Assembly: GCA_937899065.1 (NCBI GenBank)
Contig: CALBPG010000063.1
Location: forward strand, 1-39,765
Source of the DNA: an uncultured Allomuricauda sp.
GTDB lineage: Bacteria; Bacteroidota; Bacteroidia; Flavobacteriales; Flavobacteriaceae
Length of the DNA: 39,765 nucleotides
Direction: 5' to 3'
In this document: positions 8,408 to 15,687 of the stretch, piece after piece
Layout of the letters: every line of letters starts with the position of its first letter
Position numbering within the stretch: the first letter of the stretch is position 1
Position numbers and translations under genes: made by a program
Notes under the pieces: model-generated
The model's database searches: none
The model's input: only the letters and a program-made list of their open reading frames with translations
What the model was told of the DNA's origin: nothing

Positions 8408-8602
8408 TTATTTTTTCAAGGTGATGTACAATACATAAAAAGATACCACTACGAGTAATGGTAAAAGCATCAAGTCATACCGAACTACCAAGGACGGATT
8501 GATTTGTAACCAAGACTGTATCTGGATTTCCCAGATAATAAAACAGGCCCAAATAATGGCCAAACATAACCAACTTGCATATTTAGATAAGTCCATCGTC
8601 AT
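8408..8602 (-). CDS. Small two-helix membrane protein, unknown
   Basis: A 64-residue frame (MTMDLSKYASW...) with two hydrophobic segments, at about residues 10-24 (LCLAIIWACFIIWEI) and 42-60 (LMLLPLLVVVSFYVLYI), ending in basic TLKK. The ATG at 8600-8602 follows an A-rich run typical of Bacteroidota starts; the ATG two codons later is also possible, and a TTG further upstream is less likely. It immediately precedes the cupin gene on the same strand. I recognise no family; the tight coupling with the cupin gene is the main reason to believe it is real. Confidence 0.55.
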   Translation of the reverse strand: MTMDLSKYASWLCLAIIWACFIIWEIQIQSWLQINPSLVVRYDLMLLPLLVVVSFYVLYITLKK

Positions 8603-8742
8603 TTTTTCAGGCGGCAAAATTGCTATAATTCGGTCAAATTAAGCTGAGGCAGAATGTAAAAGTAGTACGGATTTCTGAATTCAGTACATGTACTTAGAAA
8701 GATACCTATTTAAATTACATGATTCGGGAATCAGAACACGGC

Positions 8743-9870
8743 TTATTGCATTGCCGTGGCGCGATATCGGGTCGGGGTAATACCAGTTTCTTTCTTAAAG
8801 GCCTGATAAAAAGCACTTTTGCTATGAAATCCTACCTCATGTCCAAGGCCTTCCACGCTGAGACTGGCGGCCATTTTGCTATCGAGTAGTTGCATGGCCT
8901 TTTTAATGCGGAATCGGTTGATATACGTATTGAAGTTCTGTTTACGTATTTTATTGATGGCATTTGAAATTTTGCGCGGATGCACATCCAAAGCATTGGC
9001 CAAGTCCAAAAGGGTCAATTCAGTATGCAAAAAGATTTCGGAATGCATCATGTGTTGGTCAATATCCATTACAAGTGCTTCCATATCGGAATCGGTCATA
9101 GTGCCTAAGTTGGCATTTTCTTTCTTCGCTATTTCTGGCTTTAAGGAAAGACCGTACTCATCTAAATTGGATAAAATGGATTCTACATTGAATTGTAGAG
9201 TACCGTGGAAGGAAATCCAGTAAATAATGGTAAAATTGGCCAAAGTGAACAATACCTTGATTTCATTAGGTGTTACAGGGAGAAAAAGCAATACCAAGCC
9301 ACTCATATAATACAAAATGCCTAAAAACGTAAAGGTTCGTGCCCATTTAAGCTCCTTATAATGCAAACTGGAGAAATGTTGCTTTACGGCACTCATGTGC
9401 GCATCAATGTAGACCAACGCTTTGTAGGCGATGAACAAAGCGTATCCGTTTCCTATGGAAAACACAAGTTTGTACCACAACATTTCCTCTACAAGGAGAC
9501 GTTGTTCGTAGGGTAAAAAGAAAAGGATGGTCTGCATGACGAAAACCGCCATTCCAGGAATCAGCAGCAAATAGTTCACCTTTTCGTCACAGAAGATGGA
9601 AACTTTTTGAATATAGATATAAAACAGTGGGAAGAGCAACCAGGTGTGGTTTAATGGCATTAAATACAATTCAGGATAATATGACCAAAAGCCCAAGTCT
9701 GTTAGTACCATTGGAATTTTCTCGATGGAGAACATGAATACAAAGATTCCCAGAAAAAAAGTAGGCTTGTATTTTTTACGGTTGAGCAGAATTAGGAGCG
9801 TGCCAAGCGTAAGCCCTTGAATGATGGCAACCGTATCCAGTAACGATATGGTGTTGTAATTCAGTTCCAT
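8743..9870 (-). CDS. AraC-type regulator with multi-pass membrane N-terminus
   Basis: A 375-residue protein. Residues about 10-235 contain seven or so hydrophobic segments (TVAIIQGLTLGTLLILL, FFLGIFVFMFSI, HTWLLFPLFYIYI, LLLIPGMAVFVMQTILFF and others), and residues about 265-375 carry an AraC DNA-binding domain (LTLLDLANALDVHPRKISNAINK and SVEGLGHEVGFHSKSAFYQAFKK, then TGITPTRYR). This architecture is common in Flavobacteriia: a membrane-embedded sensor joined to a cytoplasmic DNA-binding domain. It is transcribed toward the small membrane protein/cupin pair, about 140 bases away, which makes that pair a candidate target (inference). The signal is unknown. Confidence 0.9.
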   Translation of the reverse strand: MELNYNTISLLDTVAIIQGLTLGTLLILLNRKKYKPTFFLGIFVFMFSIEKIPMVLTDLGFWSYYPELYLMPLNHTWLLFPLFYIYIQKVSIFCDEKVNYLLLIPGMAVFVMQTILFFLPYEQRLLVEEMLWYKLVFSIGNGYALFIAYKALVYIDAHMSAVKQHFSSLHYKELKWARTFTFLGILYYMSGLVLLFLPVTPNEIKVLFTLANFTIIYWISFHGTLQFNVESILSNLDEYGLSLKPEIAKKENANLGTMTDSDMEALVMDIDQHMMHSEIFLHTELTLLDLANALDVHPRKISNAINKIRKQNFNTYINRFRIKKAMQLLDSKMAASLSVEGLGHEVGFHSKSAFYQAFKKETGITPTRYRATAMQ

Positions 9871-9989
9871 AGCACTATTAAAAATACGGATTTTACTGAT
9901 AAAACTTGATAGAATAATCCATGTTTTATTTGCGGAATACTATCCGATAAAATGGAAAAGCTTAAAAGTATTTGGAGAACTGGAGTGCG

Positions 9990-11321
9990 CTATTCACGTA
10001 ATTTCCAAAATGGGATGGTTTGCCAAACCTCCGATGTGGTGTCTTTCTCTTTTAAGGACCTTCGATAGGCTTTGAGCAAATTTTTTCCTTCGGGCACTTT
10101 GGAAAGGTCCAAGTAGGTTTCGAAACCCATACGCTCTCTTTCCACGGTCATCAAAAAATCACCATCAACTTTTAAGGTATCGATGGTAAACGTCAACATC
10201 TTATCAAAAACCTTTAAATACCGTAATCGTATGCTGTCTTTTTGTCGTTTACTCTTGATTTTTTCATCCCAATCTGTGGAAAACTGAATAGAAGTAGAAA
10301 GCCCTCTTCTGTCTTTTTTGGGTTTTAAGGTGCTATCGTATTCAAAAATTCTGTTTTCCAGACCTTCCGTGAAGGGAACGAATACCTTTAAGTAAGGCGT
10401 GGTAATAGTTTTTGATGGAATAACCAAAGTTCCCGGAAACCCATCGTTCTCATCGAACATATCAAAATAGTTTTCCGGATTGGCAAAAGTGGATGATGAA
10501 CTTTTATCGGGTTCCCAAAAGTTGGAGTTTTTTTGTTCCACAGTACTCATAAATAAAATAACCACGTAAAGCGGAGTTAGCGAAAGAATTAGTCGCTTAC
10601 CAAAACGGTTGTCCAAAAAATTGTAAACCAGCGGACGATACAGGAAAGAAAGCGTTAAAAAACTAAAGACCCAATAAATAGGAAAATAGACCTTGGCGAC
10701 CCATTTGTTTTTCTTCAAAATACCCTGGAAAGTAAAGTCTATAAGGGTCAAAACCATACCAGTCCCCAAAAAAATGACCAAAACAATGCCTAAACCATTG
10801 GCCATCCAACTCGGCAGGGTATCACTCCCGATGATAAAATTGGAAACCAATACCAAGGCCACGATGACCATAGTAATGGAAATCACGTAAAATATCAACA
10901 GAAAAGAAATCGCAAAAAGAACGCTACAATAGTTTTCCAAAGTAGCAATATATTTATCGAAGGAAACGATTCGTTTTTGAAGGTAATTTCTGAAACGGTC
11001 GGCATAGCCCAACTCATCAAAATCAATATCTCCCGACACATACCGAAGCCCAAGGGCACCAATCCATAAACCTCTCAAGATTACGTGAAGTAGCAGATTG
11101 AACAACAAAATAGAGCAAGCGGTCAAGGCGATGAGGTAAATGACTACACTATAAATCTGCTGATTATTTTCGGCACTATACAGTTCTTGGCGTAAGGGGT
11201 CATAGGCCGTAAAAAGACCAAAAATGGCGAATCCAGATATGATGAGTTCCAGCTCCCAACTTTGTTGTTGCAGTGAATCTAAAAGCTTTTTAAAAGCTGG
11301 ACTCTTATAGTCATTGCTCAT
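9990..11321 (-). CDS. Uncharacterised multi-pass membrane protein with soluble C-terminal domain
   Basis: A 443-residue protein with about six or seven hydrophobic segments in residues 1-275 (LELIISGFAIFGLFTAY, IYSVVIYLIALTACSILLF, LFAISFLLIFYVISITMVIVALVLV, LGIVLVIFLGTGMVLTLI, VYFPIYWVFSFLTLSFLY, LILSLTPLYVVILFM) and a polar C-terminal part of about 165 residues predicted to lie outside the membrane. It starts MSNDYKSPAFKKLLDSLQQQSWELE. I recognise no named family. It sits directly downstream of htpG but is separated from it by a strong bidirectional hairpin, so it is probably its own unit. Transport or signalling roles would be guesses. Confidence 0.75.
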   Translation of the reverse strand: MSNDYKSPAFKKLLDSLQQQSWELELIISGFAIFGLFTAYDPLRQELYSAENNQQIYSVVIYLIALTACSILLFNLLLHVILRGLWIGALGLRYVSGDIDFDELGYADRFRNYLQKRIVSFDKYIATLENYCSVLFAISFLLIFYVISITMVIVALVLVSNFIIGSDTLPSWMANGLGIVLVIFLGTGMVLTLIDFTFQGILKKNKWVAKVYFPIYWVFSFLTLSFLYRPLVYNFLDNRFGKRLILSLTPLYVVILFMSTVEQKNSNFWEPDKSSSSTFANPENYFDMFDENDGFPGTLVIPSKTITTPYLKVFVPFTEGLENRIFEYDSTLKPKKDRRGLSTSIQFSTDWDEKIKSKRQKDSIRLRYLKVFDKMLTFTIDTLKVDGDFLMTVERERMGFETYLDLSKVPEGKNLLKAYRRSLKEKDTTSEVWQTIPFWKLRE

Positions 11322-11360
11322 GGTTTCTTAGGTATTGGTGCGGTGGTTTACCTCTAAAAT

Positions 11361-11393
11361 AAAAAAACCGTTCCTTTTGAGAACGGTTTTTCA
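11361..11393 (-). terminator. Rho-independent terminator of htpG, probably bidirectional
   Basis: A perfect 10-bp stem AAAACCGTTC (11364-11373) / GAACGGTTTT (11381-11390) with a 7-base loop. On the minus strand the stem is followed by seven T (11361-11367), just downstream of the htpG stop. Confidence 0.9.
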
Positions 11394-11409
11394 ATACGTA
11401 ATCCATTGA

Positions 11410-12711
11410 TTACTTTATCATATCATAACTGCGTTGAATGAACTTGGTCAGTTCCTCACCTTTCAATAGTCCTTTGGAAAGTCTTGCCAAATCCAAAGAT
11501 TGATTGATGAGGCGCTCCCGTTTTTTCGCCGTTTTGGTATTTAAAATTTCGCCCACCAATTCATGGTTGGTGTTTACAATGAGGTTGAACATCTCAGGCA
11601 TGTTGCCCATACCGAACATACCCCCACCCCCGGTTTGCTGCATGTCCTTCATGCGACGCATGAATTCTGGCTCTGTAATCATAAAAGGCGCAGCGCCGCT
11701 GTCCATGGCCTCCAACTGAACGGTGTAACCGGTTTGGACTACACTTTCCAGTTCGGTTTTTAGCTTTTCTTTTTCCTCGTCCGAAAGCTTTGAAATAGCG
11801 GTATCTTCTTTTTTGATAAGATTATCCACATGGTCAGCGTCTACTCTGGCGAAACCAATGTTCTCCTTGGCTCCTTCCAGTTTTTGCATTAAATGTGAAA
11901 TAATCGGAGAATCCAACAATAGGATTTCATAGCCTTTGGCTTTGGCAGCTTCAATATAACTGTGTTGTTCTTCTAGGTTCGAGGCATACAAAAAGATATG
12001 TTTGTCGTCTTTGTCCGTCTGAGTTTCTTTTGTGGCAGCTACCAATTCCTCATAGGTGTAGTATTTGCCCTCTACAGTTGGATACAAAGCAAATTTTTCA
12101 GCCTTTTCGAAGAATTTATCTTCGGAAAGCATTCCGTACTCAATGACCACTTTGATGTCATTCCATTTCTGCTCGAACTCCTCACGATTGTTTTTGAACA
12201 GTGAATTGAGTTTATCCGCTACTTTTCGTGTGATGTAAGATGAAATCTTTTTTACGGCACCATCTGCCTGCAAATACGAGCGTGAAACGTTCAATGGAAT
12301 GTCTGGAGAGTCGATAACCCCGCGCAACATGGTCAAAAACTCGGGAACGATGCCTTCTACATTATCAGTGACAAAAACCTGGTTCTGATATAGTTGAATC
12401 CGGTCTTTTTGCAAGTTGAGGTCATTGCTAATTTTTGGAAAATACAAGATACCCGTCAAATTGAAAGGGTAGTCCACATTCAAATGAATGCTGAACAAAG
12501 GTTCTTCAAATTGCATGGGATAGAGTTCGCGATAAAACCCTTTGTAATCCTCATCGTTCAAGTCTGCAGGCGTTTTGGTCCAGGCAGGGTTGGGGTTATT
12601 GATGATATCGTCTACCTCTTGCGTTGGTGCTGGGTCCTCTTCCTTGGCATCTTCAGGTTTCGGAAGCGTTTCGGTGCGTGTTCCAAATTTGATGGGCACC
12701 GGCAGTAACAT
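11410..12711 (-). CDS. htpG: HtpG middle and C-terminal fragment
   Basis: 433 residues from an ATG at 12709-12711, only 12 bases after the interrupting TAA and following A-rich sequence, so translational re-initiation is conceivable. It holds the last strand of the N-domain (LLPVPIKFGT), a charged linker (EDAKEEDPAPTQEV), the middle domain including RGVIDSPDIPLNVSR with the arginine that contacts ATP phosphate in Hsp90, and the C-terminal dimerisation domain ending FIQRSYDMIK. A GGGGMFGMGNMPEM insert lies near residue 360. Downstream is the terminator at 11361-11393. Confidence 0.8.
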   Translation of the reverse strand: MLLPVPIKFGTRTETLPKPEDAKEEDPAPTQEVDDIINNPNPAWTKTPADLNDEDYKGFYRELYPMQFEEPLFSIHLNVDYPFNLTGILYFPKISNDLNLQKDRIQLYQNQVFVTDNVEGIVPEFLTMLRGVIDSPDIPLNVSRSYLQADGAVKKISSYITRKVADKLNSLFKNNREEFEQKWNDIKVVIEYGMLSEDKFFEKAEKFALYPTVEGKYYTYEELVAATKETQTDKDDKHIFLYASNLEEQHSYIEAAKAKGYEILLLDSPIISHLMQKLEGAKENIGFARVDADHVDNLIKKEDTAISKLSDEEKEKLKTELESVVQTGYTVQLEAMDSGAAPFMITEPEFMRRMKDMQQTGGGGMFGMGNMPEMFNLIVNTNHELVGEILNTKTAKKRERLINQSLDLARLSKGLLKGEELTKFIQRSYDMIK

Positions 12712-12723
12712 GTTGTATTTCTT

Positions 12724-13293
12724 TTAATGCTCACGAATTTTCGCATCCTCCAAAAACTCCTCAGAATCTTCTGCGATGTGCAAAATAATCTCAGTTCCGC
12801 GCTCGGTTTTGTCATGTTGTTCTAAGCTGAATTCAGGAGAACCGTCGCAACTCCAATGTACTGCGGGTTCATCTTTGAAACTTTTTGTAATGATTTCAAC
12901 TTTGTCCGCTACCATAAAGGCAGAGTAAAAGCCCAAACCGAAGTGACCGATGATACCGGCGTCTTTTCCAGCATCTTTGTACTTGTCCAAAAACTCTTCT
13001 GCGCCAGAAAAGGCTACTTCATTGATGTATTTTTTGACTTCGTCTTCAGTCATCCCAATACCTTGGTCCGAAATATGAATTCGTTTATTATCCTTATCCA
13101 CTTTGACTTCAATAAGCGGATTGCCATATTCGACCTTCGCCTCACCAATGGAGGTGAGGTGTTTTAGTTTTAAGGTCGCATCGGTAGCGTTGGATATTAA
13201 CTCACGCAGAAAAATCTCGTGGTCACTATAAAGGAATTTTTTGATTAGGGGAAAAATGTTTTCTACTGAAACATTGATTTTACCTGTTGCCAT
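12724..13293 (-). CDS. htpG: HtpG N-terminal fragment (ATP-binding domain)
   Basis: 189 residues beginning MATGKINVSVENIFPLIKK, with the start at the ATG at 13291-13293; an upstream in-frame TTG is less likely. The GHKL ATPase motifs are all present: ELISNATDA (about 31-39, catalytic Glu and Mg-binding Asn), DQGIGM (about 76-81) and GHFGLGFYSAFMVADKV (about 112-128). The family N-domain continues about 20 residues past the stop and includes a last beta strand (equivalent to LLPVPIKF) that here lies in the second fragment, so this polypeptide alone would lack an edge strand and could be unstable. Confidence 0.8.
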   Translation of the reverse strand: MATGKINVSVENIFPLIKKFLYSDHEIFLRELISNATDATLKLKHLTSIGEAKVEYGNPLIEVKVDKDNKRIHISDQGIGMTEDEVKKYINEVAFSGAEEFLDKYKDAGKDAGIIGHFGLGFYSAFMVADKVEIITKSFKDEPAVHWSCDGSPEFSLEQHDKTERGTEIILHIAEDSEEFLEDAKIREH

Positions 13294-13325
13294 TATACTC
13301 AATTATTTGGCATGTTGAGAATCAA

Positions 13326-13356
13326 AAAAAGTACCACCCGTGGCGAATCTGACAAA
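13326..13356 (-). promoter_or_regulatory. htpG promoter
   Basis: On the minus strand TTTG (13353-13356), 19 bases, then TACTTTTT (13326-13333) fits the Bacteroidota -33/-7 promoter with one mismatch in the -7 box. It lies about 33-63 bases upstream of the htpG ATG. Confidence 0.55.
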
Positions 13357-13362
13357 CTGGCA
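13349..13362. promoter_or_regulatory. Operator-like repeat over the htpG -33 box
   Basis: The minus strand reads TGCCAGTTTGTCAG: two TGNCA half-sites three bases apart, each its own reverse complement. The second half-site overlaps the TTTG -33 element, the expected geometry for a repressor or for an alternative activator site at a chaperone gene. Confidence 0.45.
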
Positions 13363-13418
13363 TTTATAGGGAATAGAAGCATTTCGAAAATTTTAACATC
13401 ATTTTGTTTATTATTTTC

Positions 13419-13448
13419 TTTGAAAAGCTAAACAAAGTTGTATATTTG
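13419..13448 (+). promoter_or_regulatory. Strong Bacteroidota-type promoter for a candidate small RNA
   Basis: TTTG at 13419-13422, an 18-base spacer and TATATTTG at 13441-13448 match both halves of the consensus exactly. The predicted start is near 13453, about 165 bases ahead of the TetR start and just before a structured stretch. Confidence 0.65.
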
Positions 13449-13452
13449 AAGT

Positions 13453-13555
13453 GTTATAGAAAATTGCTATGGAATAGTAGATGCTATAACGAGTTTGTTT
13501 ATTTATTGGTTAGGTTGTTGAGAACGCACTTTCGCCTGAAGGTGCGTTTTCTGTT
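13453..13555 (+). ncRNA. Candidate small RNA upstream of the TetR gene
   Basis: About 100 nt between a consensus promoter and a strong hairpin, with no coding frame of note. The 5' part can fold as an outer 7-bp stem GTTATAG/CTATAAC (about 13454-13490) enclosing a small GCTAT-GGA-ATAGT hairpin. The 3' end is a 14-bp stem (13520-13533 with 13538-13551, loop GCCT) whose descending arm contains TTTT, as in many terminators. It could be an independent small RNA or a leader/attenuator of the TetR-UbiB operon. I do not recognise a known RNA family. Confidence 0.45.
13520..13551 (+). terminator. Strong hairpin, probable terminator or attenuator
   Basis: 14-bp stem with G-U pairs only as imperfections; GAGAACGCACTTTC pairs with GAAGGTGCGTTTTC. 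It is not followed by a separate T tract, but the lower stem is A/T. It sits between the small-RNA promoter and the TetR gene. Confidence 0.55.
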
Positions 13556-13588
13556 AGAAGAGTACTGACCATTCTGTTGTATATATCG

Positions 13589-13596
13589 TATCTTTG
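13589..13596 (+). promoter_or_regulatory. Candidate -7 box of the TetR-UbiB operon
   Basis: TATCTTTG matches TAnnTTTG, 22 bases before the TetR ATG and downstream of the hairpin at 13520-13551. No clear TTTG at the right distance upstream. Confidence 0.45.
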
Positions 13597-13618
13597 TTTA
13601 AACGAAAATCTATTGGTT

Positions 13619-14275
13619 ATGGCAGCAGGAGCTACTACAAAACTTACGGAAGATAAACTGATAACTTGGTACATGGAGCTGGTGCTGGAGGAGGAAAAAA
13701 TACCTACTTCCATTTTTAAGTTTTGTAAAGCCAAGAAAATCAAAGAAGAAGAGTTTTATTCCTTTTTTGGCTCGTTTGAGGGTCTGCAACAAAAAATATG
13801 GGAAAAGTTTTATGCTAGCACGGTCGATGTGATGCAGAAAAATGAGCAATACGGACAGATGACCAATGAGGAAAAGATACTCACCTTCTTTTTTACTTTT
13901 TTTGAAAACTTAACTCTCAATAGGAGTTATGTGTTGTTTGTGTTAGGTAGGCATCAAGACCAAATGGAGAAACTAATGCAATTAAAAGGTTTGCGAAACC
14001 ATATAAAAGGTTTTGCCGCGGAGTTGATTGACGAAGCCAACAGCGATAAGAACCTTAAAATTCTAAAACGAAGTCCTCAATTATTTTCTGAGGGCGCATG
14101 GGTACAATTTGTCTTCTTGTTGAAATTTTGGATGAACGACCGTTCCCCTGGTTTCGAGAAAACCGATATGGCCATTGAAAAATCTGTTACCACTATTTTC
14201 AAGATTTACGACAATGGTTCACTCGAAAAGATATTGGACTTCGGAAAGTTTTTGTACAAAGAGAATTTTGCCTAA
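13619..14275 (+). CDS. TetR/AcrR family regulator
   Basis: A 218-residue helical protein with an N-terminal TetR-like DNA-binding region (residues about 5-60: KLTEDKLITWYMEL, TSIFKFCKAKKIKEEEFYSFFGSFEGLQQKIWEKF) and a long helical ligand/dimer domain. The ATG at 13619 was chosen over an upstream TTG in the same frame because it follows a candidate -7 box and gives a normal TetR start. The stop is 9 bases before the UbiB-kinase gene, so they form an operon; the pairing suggests joint function or autoregulation (inference). The recognition helix is less canonical than in typical TetR proteins. Confidence 0.82.
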   Translation: MAAGATTKLTEDKLITWYMELVLEEEKIPTSIFKFCKAKKIKEEEFYSFFGSFEGLQQKIWEKFYASTVDVMQKNEQYGQMTNEEKILTFFFTFFENLTLNRSYVLFVLGRHQDQMEKLMQLKGLRNHIKGFAAELIDEANSDKNLKILKRSPQLFSEGAWVQFVFLLKFWMNDRSPGFEKTDMAIEKSVTTIFKIYDNGSLEKILDFGKFLYKENFA

Positions 14276-14284
14276 TTCTAGCCT

Positions 14285-15595
14285 ATGAAAACCCTTGACA
14301 ATATCCCGACAACCAAATTAGAGCGGGCCGGCAAACTGGTTAAGACTGGTGTTAAAATTGGCGGGAACTATGTCAAATACTATGGCAAAAAACTTGTCAA
14401 TCCAGATACCGATAAGGAAGAACTCAATGAAAACAATGCTGAGGATATATATGATGGCCTAAAAAGCCTTAAAGGTAGTGCTCTAAAGGTTGCTCAAATG
14501 TTGAGTATGGAGAAAAACCTATTGCCTCGCGCCTACGTGGAGAAGTTCTCTTTGTCACAGTTTTCAGTGCCTCCCTTATCCGCCCCGTTGGTGCGTAGAA
14601 CGTTCAAAAAATATTTAGGCAAGTACCCCGAAGACATCTTTGATAGTTTTGAAAAAGACTCGATCAATGCGGCTAGCATTGGTCAAGTGCATCGCGCGGA
14701 AAAAGATGGGAAACCTTTGGCGGTGAAAATCCAATATCCAGGAGTGGCAGAAAGTATTGGTAGTGATTTGGCTTTGGTGAAGCCTATTGCCATGCGCATG
14801 TTCAATCTCAAAGGGAAAGATTCAGAGAAATACTTCAAAGAGGTAGAGAACAAGTTGGTAGAAGAGACCAACTACCTTTTGGAATTACAACAAAGCCAAG
14901 AGATAACAGAAGCGTGTGCGGGAATACAAAACATGCAGTTTCCGAAGTATTACGAAGCCCTGTCCAGTGAACGTATTTTGACCATGGATTGGATGGGTGG
15001 CATTCATTTGGGTGAATTTTCGCAAACGGATTTTGATGCAGACCTAGGAAACAAATTAGGACAGGCGTTGTGGGATTTTTATATGTTTCAAATCCATCAG
15101 CTGCGAAAAGTGCACGCCGACCCGCATCCAGGGAATTTTTTGATAAGCCCAGCGGAAACTTTGATTGCCATTGATTTCGGGTGTATCAAAGAAATTCCAG
15201 ACGAGTTTTATGTACCCTACTTTGAGTTGGCTCAAGAAGATAACATCAACAACGATGCGGTTTTTATGGAAAAATTGTATGAGCTGGAAATTTTGATGCC
15301 AACCGATTCCGAAGATGAACTGCGCTTCTTTACGGCACTTTTCAAAGAAATGTTGACCCTTTTTACCTCGCCTTTTAATCAAGAGGAGTTTGATTTTGGG
15401 GATAATGGTTTTTGGGGACGTATCGCGGACCTTAGTGAACGGTATTCCAAAGACGACCAGATACGGAAAATGAATGGCAGTAGAGGCTCGAAACATTTCC
15501 TGTATATGAATCGAACTTTTTTTGGACTGTACTATTTACTTCATGACCTAAAAGCCACGGTACAAGTGAATCACTTTAAGCAATACCTGAACTAA
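14285..15595 (+). CDS. AarF/ABC1/UbiB kinase-like family protein
   Basis: A 436-residue member of the atypical kinase family (UbiB, ADCK) linked to quinone biosynthesis or lipid handling. Family motifs are in order: the KxGQ-type motif as KGSALKVAQ (63-71), the nucleotide loop NAASIGQVHRA (118-128, alanine-rich instead of a glycine loop), the VKIQ lysine (Lys148), the catalytic-loop segment HADPHPGN (277-284) and the metal motif IDFG (296-299). There is no obvious C-terminal membrane pair. In flavobacteria lacking ubiquinone the likely context is menaquinone or lipids, but this is inference. Second gene of the TetR operon. Confidence 0.92.
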   Translation: MKTLDNIPTTKLERAGKLVKTGVKIGGNYVKYYGKKLVNPDTDKEELNENNAEDIYDGLKSLKGSALKVAQMLSMEKNLLPRAYVEKFSLSQFSVPPLSAPLVRRTFKKYLGKYPEDIFDSFEKDSINAASIGQVHRAEKDGKPLAVKIQYPGVAESIGSDLALVKPIAMRMFNLKGKDSEKYFKEVENKLVEETNYLLELQQSQEITEACAGIQNMQFPKYYEALSSERILTMDWMGGIHLGEFSQTDFDADLGNKLGQALWDFYMFQIHQLRKVHADPHPGNFLISPAETLIAIDFGCIKEIPDEFYVPYFELAQEDNINNDAVFMEKLYELEILMPTDSEDELRFFTALFKEMLTLFTSPFNQEEFDFGDNGFWGRIADLSERYSKDDQIRKMNGSRGSKHFLYMNRTFFGLYYLLHDLKATVQVNHFKQYLN

Positions 15596-15596
15596 T

Positions 15597-15629
15597 TTTG
15601 CGATATTCTCTGCATCTAGAATATATTTT
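15597..15629 (+). promoter_or_regulatory. Candidate fabH promoter
   Basis: TTTG (15597-15600), 21 bases, then TATATTTT (15622-15629), one mismatch to TAnnTTTG. The predicted start near 15634 places the palindrome at 15649-15668 inside the leader. Confidence 0.45.
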
Positions 15630-15648
15630 TTACTTTTCCCAAAATATG

Positions 15649-15668
15649 GATTTCGTTTTTACGAAATC
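15649..15668. promoter_or_regulatory. Perfect palindrome in the fabH leader
   Basis: GATTTCGT (15649-15656), loop TTTT, ACGAAATC (15661-15668): an exact 8-bp inverted repeat 19 bases ahead of the fabH ATG. It has no following T tract, so it is more likely an operator or leader hairpin than a terminator of the upstream operon. Confidence 0.5.
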
Positions 15669-15687
15669 ATCCTCATAAGCGCAAACT

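Larger units (their letters stand above)
11410..13293 (-). pseudogene. htpG: htpG (Hsp90 chaperone) interrupted by an in-frame stop
   Basis: The whole locus reads as a 627-residue Hsp90 if codon 190 (TAA at 12724-12726) is read as an amino acid. The frame is the same on both sides of the stop, so this is a single-codon nonsense change (for example TTA or TTG leucine to TAA), not a frameshift. Upstream the sequence ends ...EDAKIREH; downstream it resumes KKYN and then the ATG of the second fragment. In intact bacterial HtpG this spot is the end of the N-terminal ATPase domain. Either a natural mutation or a sequence error would explain it. Confidence 0.75.

Noticed and set aside
12600..12815. 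Frameshift as the cause of the htpG break
   Set aside because: Both halves are in the same frame; the distance between them is a multiple of three, so the lesion is a nonsense codon.
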